The notes beneath the pieces were generated by a model that saw nothing but the letters and a program-made list of their open reading frames with translations, made no database searches and had not been told where the DNA came from. This document shows, piece by piece, positions 17,013-24,332 of a stretch of 46,909 nucleotides of DNA (within the stretch, counting starts at the first letter, position 1; the number at the start of each line of letters is the position of its first letter). Origin of the DNA: Lachnospiraceae bacterium (GTDB lineage Bacteria; Bacillota; Clostridia; Lachnospirales; Lachnospiraceae); NCBI GenBank assembly GCA_011959285.1, contig BLLW01000026.1, forward strand, positions 1-46,909, written 5' to 3'. Made by a program: the position numbers and the translations under genes.

Positions 17013-18434
17013 TTATCCTTCACCGCTCACTACCTTTACATCCACCTGCAAGACAGTACGGGTGTTCTTATGTATTTTGTAATATTCGCTTATCCGATAA
17101 CCGGGGACCCATAGTACATGATTTTCCTCTGCCAGAAGGTAAATTCTGCTTCTATCTTCTCTGGGAATCTTTTCATTTACAAAATAATCCTGCAGGGATT
17201 TGTGTCCCATCTGCCGATTGATCGTAAGATAGTCTCCTGGTCTTTTCGTCCGAAACATAATAGACGAGGTTATTTTATCATAATCAAACCATTTCGTATA
17301 CGTCTTTTGTGGAATATTTTGTGAATCTTTTCGGGAAAACACTGTAAATTCCACCACCCCCAGCCATGGTATACAAACGGATAAAGGTTCAGATGTGGGA
17401 AGTGGTATCTGGTATGTTTCGCCCTCCTGCTGCATAGAAAAATTCCCACATTTTTCTTTCTCCTTCCTTTGTATCATACCCAATTCATATTTTTTATAAA
17501 CGATAATGCCATAAGGAAGGTGTATTTCCTTATTTCCCTCTCCTGTAAAAAGCGCATCCATGCTTTTGATATGAGCGGCAGTAATATTCTTTTTGTGTCC
17601 TGCTGCTGCAACAACACTTTCCAAAAGAATGCGCCCCCTGATATAGTCATCCTCCTTTAATAACTCTGGTATCCTTATAAGAACTCCATTGTTTCCCTTT
17701 ACATTTTGGACGCACCGCTCCATCGCCGTCATCGTCTGCCTTCTGATATACTCCTCCGCACCTAACAATTGATCTGCCGCCCGGTTCATATTGATCACCG
17801 CCCCCCTGCATACCTCCTGTTCCGCATAAGTAAGTATATGATGTCTGATACGATTTCTGGTATAGATATCTTGGGCATTGGTACTGTCCTGACAAAAGGA
17901 AATCCCCTTCGCCTCCAGCCATTTTTCTATTTCCTCCCGCTTAAGACATAATAGCGGGCGAATGACCTTTCCATTTACCGGGGGAATCCCTCCAGCCCCC
18001 GAAAGTCCCGTTCCCCGGAACAGATGAAACAGCATTGTCTCTGCCCTGTCATTGCTATTGTGGGCAACTGCAATCCTCCCCCTCCTATCCCCAAGAACAG
18101 CTTCAAACGCATGGTATCTGATCTCTCTCCCTGCTTCTTCCTCACTGATACCACACGCCTTCGCCCTTTCCTTCACATCTTCTTCCACAAGGTGAAAAGG
18201 AAGTCCTTCCTTCTCACACAATTCTTTTACAAAGCAGGCATCCTCCGCCGCGTCCTTGCGGATGCCATGATTAATGTGCACCACCTCTAGGGAAAATGGA
18301 ATATGCCTTTGTATTTCAAGCAGCATAAAAAGGAGGCAGACAGAATCTGCGCCTCCTGAAACTCCTGCCGCTATGGTATCTCCTGATGCAATCATCTGAT
18401 ACTTTTCAATATACGCCAGTACTTTCTTAATCAT
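17013..18434 (-). CDS. tilS: tRNA(Ile)-lysidine synthase
   Basis: A protein of about 473 residues that modifies cytidine 34 of the tRNA-Ile CAU anticodon with lysine, so that it reads AUA. The N-terminal PP-loop is GVSGGADS, followed by HINHGIR and AHNSNDRAET, typical of the N-type ATP pyrophosphatase fold; the C-terminal domain (last about 90 residues, from MFRTKRPGDYL) is the TilS substrate-binding part. The start is uncertain: ATG 18434 places the PP-loop at the usual distance from the N terminus but has no clear ribosome binding site, while an upstream ATG at 18491 would overlap the spoIIE stop. Translational coupling to spoIIE is possible. It lies between spoIIE and hpt, as in other Firmicutes. 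Confidence 0.93.
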   Translation of the reverse strand: MIKKVLAYIEKYQMIASGDTIAAGVSGGADSVCLLFMLLEIQRHIPFSLEVVHINHGIRKDAAEDACFVKELCEKEGLPFHLVEEDVKERAKACGISEEEAGREIRYHAFEAVLGDRRGRIAVAHNSNDRAETMLFHLFRGTGLSGAGGIPPVNGKVIRPLLCLKREEIEKWLEAKGISFCQDSTNAQDIYTRNRIRHHILTYAEQEVCRGAVINMNRAADQLLGAEEYIRRQTMTAMERCVQNVKGNNGVLIRIPELLKEDDYIRGRILLESVVAAAGHKKNITAAHIKSMDALFTGEGNKEIHLPYGIIVYKKYELGMIQRKEKEKCGNFSMQQEGETYQIPLPTSEPLSVCIPWLGVVEFTVFSRKDSQNIPQKTYTKWFDYDKITSSIMFRTKRPGDYLTINRQMGHKSLQDYFVNEKIPREDRSRIYLLAEENHVLWVPGYRISEYYKIHKNTRTVLQVDVKVVSGEG

Positions 18435-18472
18435 ACTATTAATATAGCGGAAATAGAGGAAAAAATAAAGGG

Positions 18473-19672
18473 TCAATCCTCTTTTTTCCATATTCCAATT
18501 ACTAAAATCGTCATATCATCCCGGATGCGTCCTCTACATTGATGAATACAGAAATTTAATATGGCATTTGCAATCTCACCGGGATTTTCCAGATTTGTAC
18601 TGCCAATGACTTCGGAGAGCATATCCTCTCCAATCCCTTGAGAAAGTGCATCCAACACCCCATCCGATACCATGACAATATAATCTCCATCCATCAAAGT
18701 TCTACCAACCGCCTCCATATCCGGCTTTTGGAAAATGCCAAGAGGCAGATTACCGGATGAGATTCTGTCCACTAAATGCTGACGCTTGATATAGGAGCTG
18801 GCGCTTCCCACTTTTACAAATCTGCATTCCCCACTGTACAAATCCATACTGCACAGATCCAGCGTGGACATATTGGAATTTTCTTCTCCTGTTAGAAGCG
18901 CACTATTGATCATTTGAATTGCCATTTCCATTTGAAATCCTGCCTCTAAGAATTTCTGCATTAATTCAACTACCATTGTGCTGTCACTGCACGCCTTATC
19001 ACCTGAGCCCATTCCGTCAGAGAGGACTGCCGTAAGATTTCCTGCTCCCGTACGGAAAAATGCATAATTATCTCCCGAAATCTTTTCTGTCTCCTTCACT
19101 GCGCTTGCTACCCCTGTCAGCACATGAAACCTTGCCTCCTCCACATAATAAAAAGTCTTCCAATCTGCCCCCACAAAAAAAGCATTATCCTGGGCACTTA
19201 CAAGACGCATATTTAAAAGCACAGAAAGAAGATCCCCGATTTCCTCGGAAGATAAGTTGTTTTTCTTTATATTTCTCATGGTGAGCGATACTTCCATCCG
19301 CCCCGCCTCATTTTCAATCAAGTATAGATTCTTAAGCTGGATATCCACCTCTCTGAGCGCATGTGAAATTTGTTTGAAGCGCCGCTCCCCCATAGGTACA
19401 CATTTTCTTGACTCTTCGGCAAGCTGGGTCATGATCTGCGCCATCTCCTGAAGATGCTCCACCATAAGATTCTTGTTTTCATTAAGACGCTTCTGCCATA
19501 TGTAATCTTTTCTATCTGCTTCTTCCGCCATGATTCCTCTGCCTCGTTCTGTTTCCCTAAAGCTTTCCGCTAATTCTCTAATGGAATCGGCATAAGTGAG
19601 CAGTTTTCTTCTTCCATACTCCGGCAGTATACTGTTAAACTCTTCTCTTTCGCCTGATATCTGTCTTTTCAT
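18473..19672 (-). CDS. SpoIIE-family PP2C serine phosphatase lacking the membrane domain
   Basis: A 399-residue protein matching only the C-terminal half of SpoIIE. It has a helical linker (about residues 1-130) and then a PP2C-type phosphatase domain with LSDGMGSGDKA, VMVSDGVLDAL and IRDDMTILV as the metal-binding aspartate motifs. Bacillus SpoIIE is about 820 residues with ten transmembrane helices at the N terminus; none are seen here. In the family it dephosphorylates SpoIIAA to release sigma-F in the forespore. ATG 19672 is preceded by AGGAGG at eight bases. The place between divIC and tilS and the Spo0A-like promoter upstream support a real SpoIIE role. Whether another gene supplies the membrane part is unknown. 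Confidence 0.88.
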   Translation of the reverse strand: MKRQISGEREEFNSILPEYGRRKLLTYADSIRELAESFRETERGRGIMAEEADRKDYIWQKRLNENKNLMVEHLQEMAQIMTQLAEESRKCVPMGERRFKQISHALREVDIQLKNLYLIENEAGRMEVSLTMRNIKKNNLSSEEIGDLLSVLLNMRLVSAQDNAFFVGADWKTFYYVEEARFHVLTGVASAVKETEKISGDNYAFFRTGAGNLTAVLSDGMGSGDKACSDSTMVVELMQKFLEAGFQMEMAIQMINSALLTGEENSNMSTLDLCSMDLYSGECRFVKVGSASSYIKRQHLVDRISSGNLPLGIFQKPDMEAVGRTLMDGDYIVMVSDGVLDALSQGIGEDMLSEVIGSTNLENPGEIANAILNFCIHQCRGRIRDDMTILVIGIWKKED

Positions 19673-19696
19673 AACCGCTTCCTCCTGCAAAGGATT

Positions 19697-19730
19697 ATTA
19701 TACACAGTAAGTAGAAAGGATTTTGTCAGA
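19697..19730 (-). promoter_or_regulatory. Spo0A-type sigma-A promoter of spoIIE
   Basis: On the minus strand CTGACA (19729-19724) and a perfect TATAAT (19702-19697) are 21 bases apart. A near-match to the Spo0A box, TTTGTCAGA (19722-19730, plus strand; consensus TTTGTCRAA), overlaps the -35. The wide spacing with a 0A box over the -35 is the known design of the Spo0A-activated spoIIE and spoIIG promoters of Bacillus. A second, exact box TTTGTCAAA lies on the minus strand at 19764-19756, though part of it is the T run of the divIC terminator. Confidence 0.7.
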
Positions 19731-19761
19731 AATACGTATCAAAAACAGAAAATATTTTGAC

Positions 19762-19789
19762 AAAAAAAACAGACGGTTCATCCGCCTGC
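19762..19789 (-). terminator. Intrinsic terminator directly after divIC
   Basis: On the minus strand CAGGCGG pairs with CCGTCTG (one G-U) around a five-base loop, followed by a run of eight T. It starts right at the divIC stop codon and isolates spoIIE from the upstream genes. Confidence 0.85.
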
Positions 19790-19790
19790 T

Positions 19791-20096
19791 TTAATTCTCA
19801 TCCTCAAATAAAATTTCACCCTCATACACAAGTCCCAGTTTATCTCTTGCCACTTCTTCTATGTATTTTTTGGTGTGCGTATATTTCTCAAACTCTTCTA
19901 TTTCCTGTGCCCGTTCCTGCTCAACTGCAATCTGTTCTTGCAGCACTGCCTCCTTTTGCTGATAAGATACCTTTTTCGCCATCAGCCCTATGCTATTGAA
20001 AGCTACCACAATCAGCAGCATGACCACGACCAGCGAAACCAGAAACATGCCAAAACGGTTCTGCCGCCTTTTCCTGTACGCAACTTTCCTTGCCAT
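19791..20096 (-). CDS. DivIC/FtsB family septum formation initiator
   Basis: A 101-residue bitopic membrane protein: a short basic cytoplasmic N terminus (RKVAYRKRRQNR), one transmembrane helix (about residues 15-38), then an outside coiled coil (about 40-75) and a small C-terminal domain with the RDKLGLV motif of the FtsB/DivIC family. It would join FtsL and DivIB in the septal complex that activates septal peptidoglycan synthesis. It lies 41 bases after yabQ, exactly where divIC is found in Bacillus. A GAAGGGG site precedes the ATG. Confidence 0.93.
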   Translation of the reverse strand: MARKVAYRKRRQNRFGMFLVSLVVVMLLIVVAFNSIGLMAKKVSYQQKEAVLQEQIAVEQERAQEIEEFEKYTHTKKYIEEVARDKLGLVYEGEILFEDEN

Positions 20097-20137
20097 ATAA
20101 ACCCCTTCATTCTTTCATATCCCTAGGATATCTCTTG

Positions 20138-20632
20138 CTAATGTTTAGATAATGTTATTTTAAGTAATTTTATTCTGTCCGTCAACTTGTTTTTCACACA
20201 TTTTCCCGCTTTCCTTCCCTTCCTGGAAGAAAGCTTTAAGGCTCTGCCCAGCTTTCCGCATACAAACCGGAAAGGCTTTAGCATAAGTCCAATTATATGA
20301 AAAAGTGCCCTGAAAATGCGCGCTATCATTGCCGAAAGGAAATCCACCAACGGACGGCTGATGCTCTTTTTATATGCAAGCATTCCAAGTGTGGCGCCAA
20401 ACACAGCAAACCACCTTAATATTCCGTTATTTTCCTCATAAAGCATATAGAATACACCTATGGCGCAAGCTATCCAAAAAATCAGATCCTCCACAGAAAT
20501 CAAAAAAAGGCTGTGTCTTACCAATCTGCGCAAGATCAGAAAACCATCATACACAAATGTAATTGCAATCCCCAGCAGGAAGGAGTGCAGGAGAAAAACT
20601 ACTTCATTTATTATGTTCTGGCTCATAGGCAT
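20138..20632 (-). CDS. yabQ: Spore cortex biosynthesis protein YabQ
   Basis: A 164-residue membrane protein with three or four hydrophobic helices in the first 85 residues and a long basic C-terminal tail. The FLLGIAITFVYDGFLILRR segment near the N terminus is typical of YabQ, which in Bacillus lies in the outer forespore membrane and is required for cortex formation. It follows yabP with no gap: the yabP stop TAG is immediately followed by ATG (20632); a second ATG two codons on (20626) could also serve. Neither has a visible ribosome binding site, so translation is probably coupled to yabP. The basic tail is longer than I would expect for the minimal family domain. Confidence 0.9.
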   Translation of the reverse strand: MPMSQNIINEVVFLLHSFLLGIAITFVYDGFLILRRLVRHSLFLISVEDLIFWIACAIGVFYMLYEENNGILRWFAVFGATLGMLAYKKSISRPLVDFLSAMIARIFRALFHIIGLMLKPFRFVCGKLGRALKLSSRKGRKAGKCVKNKLTDRIKLLKITLSKH

Positions 20633-20923
20633 CTACTTAAATAATCTCGACAGTAAAGATTCTCCCTTAGCGCTCATACTTGACTGCTCTGAATAAGTAA
20701 AGCTGTCGATCCTTCCATCGATATCCACTTCTCCCTTATCCAGTGTAAGTCTGTTCACATGAAGCTCCATTCCTTTAATCATCAGCATACCTTGCTCTGT
20801 CTCCAAAATAATCTCATGCTCATCAAAGGACAAAACATCATTAACGCCTGTAAGGTTACAGCTTCTTCTATTATTCAGTATCAGCTTATGCGCACGCTTA
20901 TTTACATTGGTCAGATCTTCCAT
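20633..20923 (-). CDS. yabP: Sporulation protein YabP
   Basis: A 96-residue soluble protein of the YabP family. It has the typical N-terminal segment HKLILNNRRSCNLTGVNDV and the central EIILETEQGMLMIKG, then a C-terminal strand with GEVDIDGRIDSFTY. In Bacillus yabP-yabQ is transcribed in the mother cell; YabP is partly dispensable, and its molecular role is unknown. The ATG at 20923 has AGGAG eight bases upstream, but that site lies in the arm of a long hairpin (20929-20970). It sits 85 bases after rqcP and directly before yabQ. Confidence 0.94.
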   Translation of the reverse strand: MEDLTNVNKRAHKLILNNRRSCNLTGVNDVLSFDEHEIILETEQGMLMIKGMELHVNRLTLDKGEVDIDGRIDSFTYSEQSSMSAKGESLLSRLFK

Positions 20924-20928
20924 AATAA

Positions 20929-20970
20929 GTCTCCTGATACAATCTTCTCTAAAAGATTATATTAGGAGAC
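20929..20970 (-). promoter_or_regulatory. Hairpin burying the yabP ribosome binding site
   Basis: The leader between rqcP and yabP folds into an 18-position stem (20970-20953 with 20946-20929 on the minus strand) with a six-base loop, one A-C mismatch and one G-U pair. The 3' arm contains the yabP Shine-Dalgarno sequence AGGAGAC. No T run follows, so it is not a plain terminator. Confidence 0.75.
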
Positions 20971-21008
20971 TTGCTCATCTAGAATCACTTTTGTAAAAAA
21001 ACAAATAA

Positions 21009-21248
21009 TTACAGATATCGAAATAATTCCTTTGCCTCTTCTTTCCTGACCGTTTCCTGCACATTCAGGACTTCTACTTTGACATCTTTATTGCCAAATG
21101 CAATCGTTATAATATCGCCTTCTTTTACATTAGTAGATGCCTTTGCAGGCTTATCATTAATGAGGACCCTCCCAGCATCACACGCTTCGTTAGCGACAGT
21201 CCTTCTTTTAATTAGTCGGGAAACCTTTAAATATTTATCTAATCTCAT
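21009..21248 (-). CDS. rqcP: RqcP, S4-domain ribosome quality-control factor
   Basis: A 79-residue S4 RNA-binding protein (former YabO, Hsp15-related). It begins MRLDKYLKVSRLIKRRT, the S4 alpha motif, with GRVLINDKPAKAS forming the rest of the fold. RqcP binds stalled 50S subunits and helps RqcH add C-terminal alanine tails to nascent chains. It lies between hup and yabP, as in Bacillus. The ATG follows AGGAAAGGACTTAT. A strong terminator separates it from hup upstream, so it needs its own promoter or relies on read-through; none is obvious in the 79-base gap. Confidence 0.94.
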   Translation of the reverse strand: MRLDKYLKVSRLIKRRTVANEACDAGRVLINDKPAKASTNVKEGDIITIAFGNKDVKVEVLNVQETVRKEEAKELFRYL

Positions 21249-21287
21249 ATAAGTCCTTTCCTAATGCATCTAAAATCATTCTTATAC

Positions 21288-21311
21288 AAAAAGGACCTGC
21301 TGTGCAGGTCC
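21288..21311 (-). terminator. Intrinsic terminator after hup
   Basis: On the minus strand GGACCTGC pairs with GCAGGTCC around ACA and is followed by five T. It lies 16 bases after the hup stop codon. Confidence 0.92.
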
Positions 21312-21327
21312 CTTCTAATCCTTCGTC

Positions 21328-21603
21328 TTATTCGTTTACTAAATCCTTTAAAGCCTTACCAGCTTTGAATTTAGGCGCCTTAGAAGCTGCAATAGGCATA
21401 ACCTCGCCAGTCTGAGGATTTCTGCCTTCTCTTGCTGCTCTTTTGGATACTTCAAAAGTACCAAAGCCAACTAACTGAACCTTTCCATCTTTCTTTAATT
21501 CGTCGGATACAACATCAACAAAAGCCTTTAAAGCCTTCTCCGCATCTTTCCTGGATATTTCGGCCTGATCTGCCATAGCTGCGATTAACTCTGTTTTGTT
21601 CAT
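21328..21603 (-). CDS. hup: HU family DNA-binding protein
   Basis: A 91-residue histone-like protein. It starts MNKTELIAAMADQAEISRKDAE, typical of HU, and has the conserved GFGTFEVSKRAAREGRNPQTGE segment, whose arm bends DNA. HU compacts the nucleoid and assists replication and repair. The AGGAGGAG site before ATG 21603 and a consensus promoter upstream fit high expression. A terminator follows, so it is a single-gene unit. Confidence 0.97.
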   Translation of the reverse strand: MNKTELIAAMADQAEISRKDAEKALKAFVDVVSDELKKDGKVQLVGFGTFEVSKRAAREGRNPQTGEVMPIAASKAPKFKAGKALKDLVNE

Positions 21604-21669
21604 TTCGAACTCCTCCTCTTTATATGAGTGTTTTTTTCATAGATGTCTCTTTTGAAACGCCTATATTTA

Positions 21670-21698
21670 TATATAGCGTTTTTAATCATATTTGTCAA
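21670..21698 (-). promoter_or_regulatory. Strong promoter of hup
   Basis: On the minus strand TTGACA (21698-21693), a 17-base spacer and TATATA (21675-21670) lie about 67 bases before the hup start codon. An imperfect dyad, AACGCCTATAT with TATATAGCGTT, covers the -10 (21656-21680) and could be an operator. Confidence 0.85.
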
Positions 21699-21750
21699 GA
21701 AATATTTCCTGTTTATCCTCTTTTTATGCGGTTTTTGCTGATTTTCCTTT

Positions 21751-23154
21751 CTATTTCCTATCATCAATCGAATTATTACTTACCGAATTACCGCTAATCG
21801 TGTCACCGTTTGTGGTCTCCCTTATCAATCTGTTTCCACTTACCGTATAATCTCCCAAAATATCCTTTGTATTTTCAGGATCCAAATTCGGGAATGAATA
21901 GGTCACATTCTGATTATCATTGGGAACCGTAATGCTATAGCTTCTGGTAATATATCCCGTCTTCCTCAGCGTAATCGTGTGCTCACCAGCCGTCTTAGTA
22001 TAAGTAACCGGTGCAATACCTTTATACATATTATCCTGATATACATCCACCCCTGCTGGCGCTTCAATCGTGATTGTGCTCTCCTTACTTGCGTCAGGCG
22101 TAATGCTGTTTCCTGAAACTCCGCCGCTCTGACTCTCCTCTAAATTCATCCTGACCGTAGTCGTCTCTCCATCCACCTGGAAATACTCTGAAAGAGTGTC
22201 ATAGCCTGAAGCCTTCGCTGTCACCTGATGAAGTCCAATCGGAAGTCTCACAGGATAGGTCGTATCTACCTTGTCGTCATCCACATACACTGCCGCCGAC
22301 TCCGGTATAATCTCAAACTTAACGACACCGCTTGTAGGTTCGGGTATCTTAATATCTTTAAGATCCAGTATCGTTTCCTTATTTCTCTCGATGGTTATCT
22401 CCCTGGTTTCATCTATTCCTTCGCTGGTGAGCCTGACACTGTATTTTCCCTCCGGTATGGTAAAGAGCATATCCGGTGCAATCTGAGAAATAACGGTTTG
22501 TCCAATTTCAATCCACCCTCCCAAAACTGCATCGTCATTTACAAGATCCAGATAACCATGCCCCTTATCCACGGTAATGCTCACGACCTCGTGCCCTTTC
22601 CCCCTAAATGTAAGCACATCCTGGCGGATAATTTGATCTGCCGTAATCGATCTGCCGTCTGAAAAAGCCAGCACCTCTACATCCATGCTGTAAACTTCAT
22701 CGCCGATGGACACACTTCCCTTTCCTGTGTCCAGATTATATTTCACGACCCCTTCATAACTCCATGCATCTTCCGAGAGGGCAACTGATCCCACTCTGCT
22801 AAGTTCACTATTATATGTAAGGTCAGCCACATCCCCTCCTCTAAGCTGCGCCATGCTCATGGCACTGCCGTACTTATCCTGTACGAGTGTGGCTCCATCG
22901 TAGCTTAATGTTTTGTTTTCATTTCTTTCAATCAAATGTACTACTATAGTCTGATCCTGCTCATTAACAGACTTAATAACTGCCGATGCCACAGAAGTAT
23001 AGATATTCACTACCTCTTCCTGCTCACCATTTTCGTAAGCACTCTCAAAAGTTGCTTCACGCGCCATACTGGCGGCGCTGCACCCAGTCAGTATCAAGCA
23101 CAACCCACAGAGAGATGCTTTTATTATCTTTTGTATTTCGTCTCTATTCATCAT
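21751..23154 (-). CDS. PEGA-domain surface lipoprotein
   Basis: A 467-residue exported protein. The signal peptide ends in the lipobox LTGC (about residues 22-25), so it is membrane-anchored outside. The N-terminal half (about 45-225) looks like a run of beta-rich domains without a known motif. Three PEGA-type beta-sandwich modules follow: about 228-275 (IPEGKYSVRLTSEG), 285-345 (IPESAAVYVDDD, then GLHQVTAKASGY) and 360-425 (APAGVDVYQDN, then GEHTITLRKTGY). The tail carries repeated SGN(S/R) motifs (VSGNSI, VSGNRL, ISGNSV). PEGA modules are found in surface proteins and probably bind other macromolecules. No enzyme motif is seen. The AGGAA site and a good promoter at 23251-23278 serve this gene alone. 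Confidence 0.88.
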   Translation of the reverse strand: MMNRDEIQKIIKASLCGLCLILTGCSAASMAREATFESAYENGEQEEVVNIYTSVASAVIKSVNEQDQTIVVHLIERNENKTLSYDGATLVQDKYGSAMSMAQLRGGDVADLTYNSELSRVGSVALSEDAWSYEGVVKYNLDTGKGSVSIGDEVYSMDVEVLAFSDGRSITADQIIRQDVLTFRGKGHEVVSITVDKGHGYLDLVNDDAVLGGWIEIGQTVISQIAPDMLFTIPEGKYSVRLTSEGIDETREITIERNKETILDLKDIKIPEPTSGVVKFEIIPESAAVYVDDDKVDTTYPVRLPIGLHQVTAKASGYDTLSEYFQVDGETTTVRMNLEESQSGGVSGNSITPDASKESTITIEAPAGVDVYQDNMYKGIAPVTYTKTAGEHTITLRKTGYITRSYSITVPNDNQNVTYSFPNLDPENTKDILGDYTVSGNRLIRETTNGDTISGNSVSNNSIDDRK

Positions 23155-23250
23155 TTTTCATTCCTCAAATATGCTACATCCTTACAGCCCGCTATATTCC
23201 ATCGTAAAAAAGGCTGGATGCTTAATCAATATTTTCATATTCTCATTTAG

Positions 23251-23278
23251 AGTATACCACGTAGCCACGATTAGTCAA
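23251..23278 (-). promoter_or_regulatory. Promoter of the PEGA lipoprotein gene
   Basis: On the minus strand TTGACT (23278-23273), 16 bases, then TATACT (23256-23251). The leader to the ATG at 23154 is about 90 bases and shows no strong structure. Confidence 0.75.
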
Positions 23279-23295
23279 ACCTTTATATCAATTTG

Positions 23296-24276
23296 TTAAA
23301 AGCTGGCATACCGTTTTTTGAAGCCTTTCAAAAATTCCTGTTTATTTCTTTCCTGTTCTGCTACTTTATTCAATTTCTCCAGATTTTTGCCGGGAATCCA
23401 TGCTTTTCCGGAATTATAATAAAAATTGACGATCTTCCAGAACTTTTCCGGATAAGCAAGCCGGTAAAACAACTGTTGATATTCTTCTTCTTCCAGCGGG
23501 CGTACTTTTTTATATGCATCTACCAACTCATAACCTATTTCCTCTGCCCATCCGTTTTTCTCGAGCAGTTTTCTCATAAACAAATACAAATCTCTGACCG
23601 GACTCTCACACACACATTTCTCAAAATTAATCAGGTGCATCTGATCACCTGCGATCAAAATATTATGATACTGATAATCTCCATGGCAAATGAACTGTTT
23701 CTCTTCCTTTTTTTGATGAAATCGAAGTTCTTCCGCAAGCTGCAGCGCCAAATTATAAAAATAGTCATAATGCTTAATCAGACAAATTTCAAAATCTGTC
23801 TTCTGCCCTCTGTCCTTCAGATACTTTCTGACCCTTCTAAGCTCCTTGTTATGTTTCTCAAATTCCATATAGGCATAACGCGGCGTGGCCTCACCGGCTA
23901 AGGGAGAACCCTCCAAATAAGATGCATTATGAAACTGGGCGAGCGTCCTTACTGCCTGCTGGCACTCCTCCCGGTCTTTAACGTTACACTCCCGTCCTTC
24001 AAAATAGGTTTTAAGAATATAGCCTGTTCCATCCTGATCCCGGGTCAAAAGCTCCTGATTCTTGTTTCTAAGGATGCTCTCTACGTTTGCAAATCCTCTT
24101 TCCTTTACTATAGTAAGCAATGCATCTTGGAAAACCACCTTTTCCCCATGCCCCGCATATTCTTTTAAAATTAAGATTCCCTGCTTCGATTCACAAAGAA
24201 TAGCGCCCCGCCCCTTCCAGGTACGAAGCACTTCTATATCATAATTTTCCAGCAGATTGATGCTTCTGTCATTCAC
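23296..24276 (-). CDS. CotS-family spore-coat protein, kinase-like fold
   Basis: A 326-residue protein of the CotS/YcgI branch of the aminoglycoside phosphotransferase fold. The opening NLLENYDIEVLRTWKGRGAIL is typical of clostridial CotS homologues. The catalytic loop HGDYQYHNIL is present with its aspartate, but the metal-binding aspartate of the following DFx motif reads asparagine (LINFEKC). It may thus be inactive or altered in metal binding. Start: GTG 24276 is favoured, eight bases after a GGGGGT run; a TTG at 24291 is an alternative. In Bacillus, CotS is a coat protein of the mother cell. Its neighbours are a PEGA lipoprotein and the cca gene, so no sporulation operon is apparent. Confidence 0.85.
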   Translation of the reverse strand: MNDRSINLLENYDIEVLRTWKGRGAILCESKQGILILKEYAGHGEKVVFQDALLTIVKERGFANVESILRNKNQELLTRDQDGTGYILKTYFEGRECNVKDREECQQAVRTLAQFHNASYLEGSPLAGEATPRYAYMEFEKHNKELRRVRKYLKDRGQKTDFEICLIKHYDYFYNLALQLAEELRFHQKKEEKQFICHGDYQYHNILIAGDQMHLINFEKCVCESPVRDLYLFMRKLLEKNGWAEEIGYELVDAYKKVRPLEEEEYQQLFYRLAYPEKFWKIVNFYYNSGKAWIPGKNLEKLNKVAEQERNKQEFLKGFKKRYASF

Positions 24277-24332
24277 GGCGATTACCCCCAATTTGTGTCA
24301 TATCCTATCATATGAGGAACCGCCTTAAAGTA

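Noticed and set aside
20953-20970. Sigma-E type promoter for yabP inside the hairpin
   Set aside because: AATATAAT resembles a -10, but no convincing sigma-E -35 lies at the right distance, so it is not annotated.
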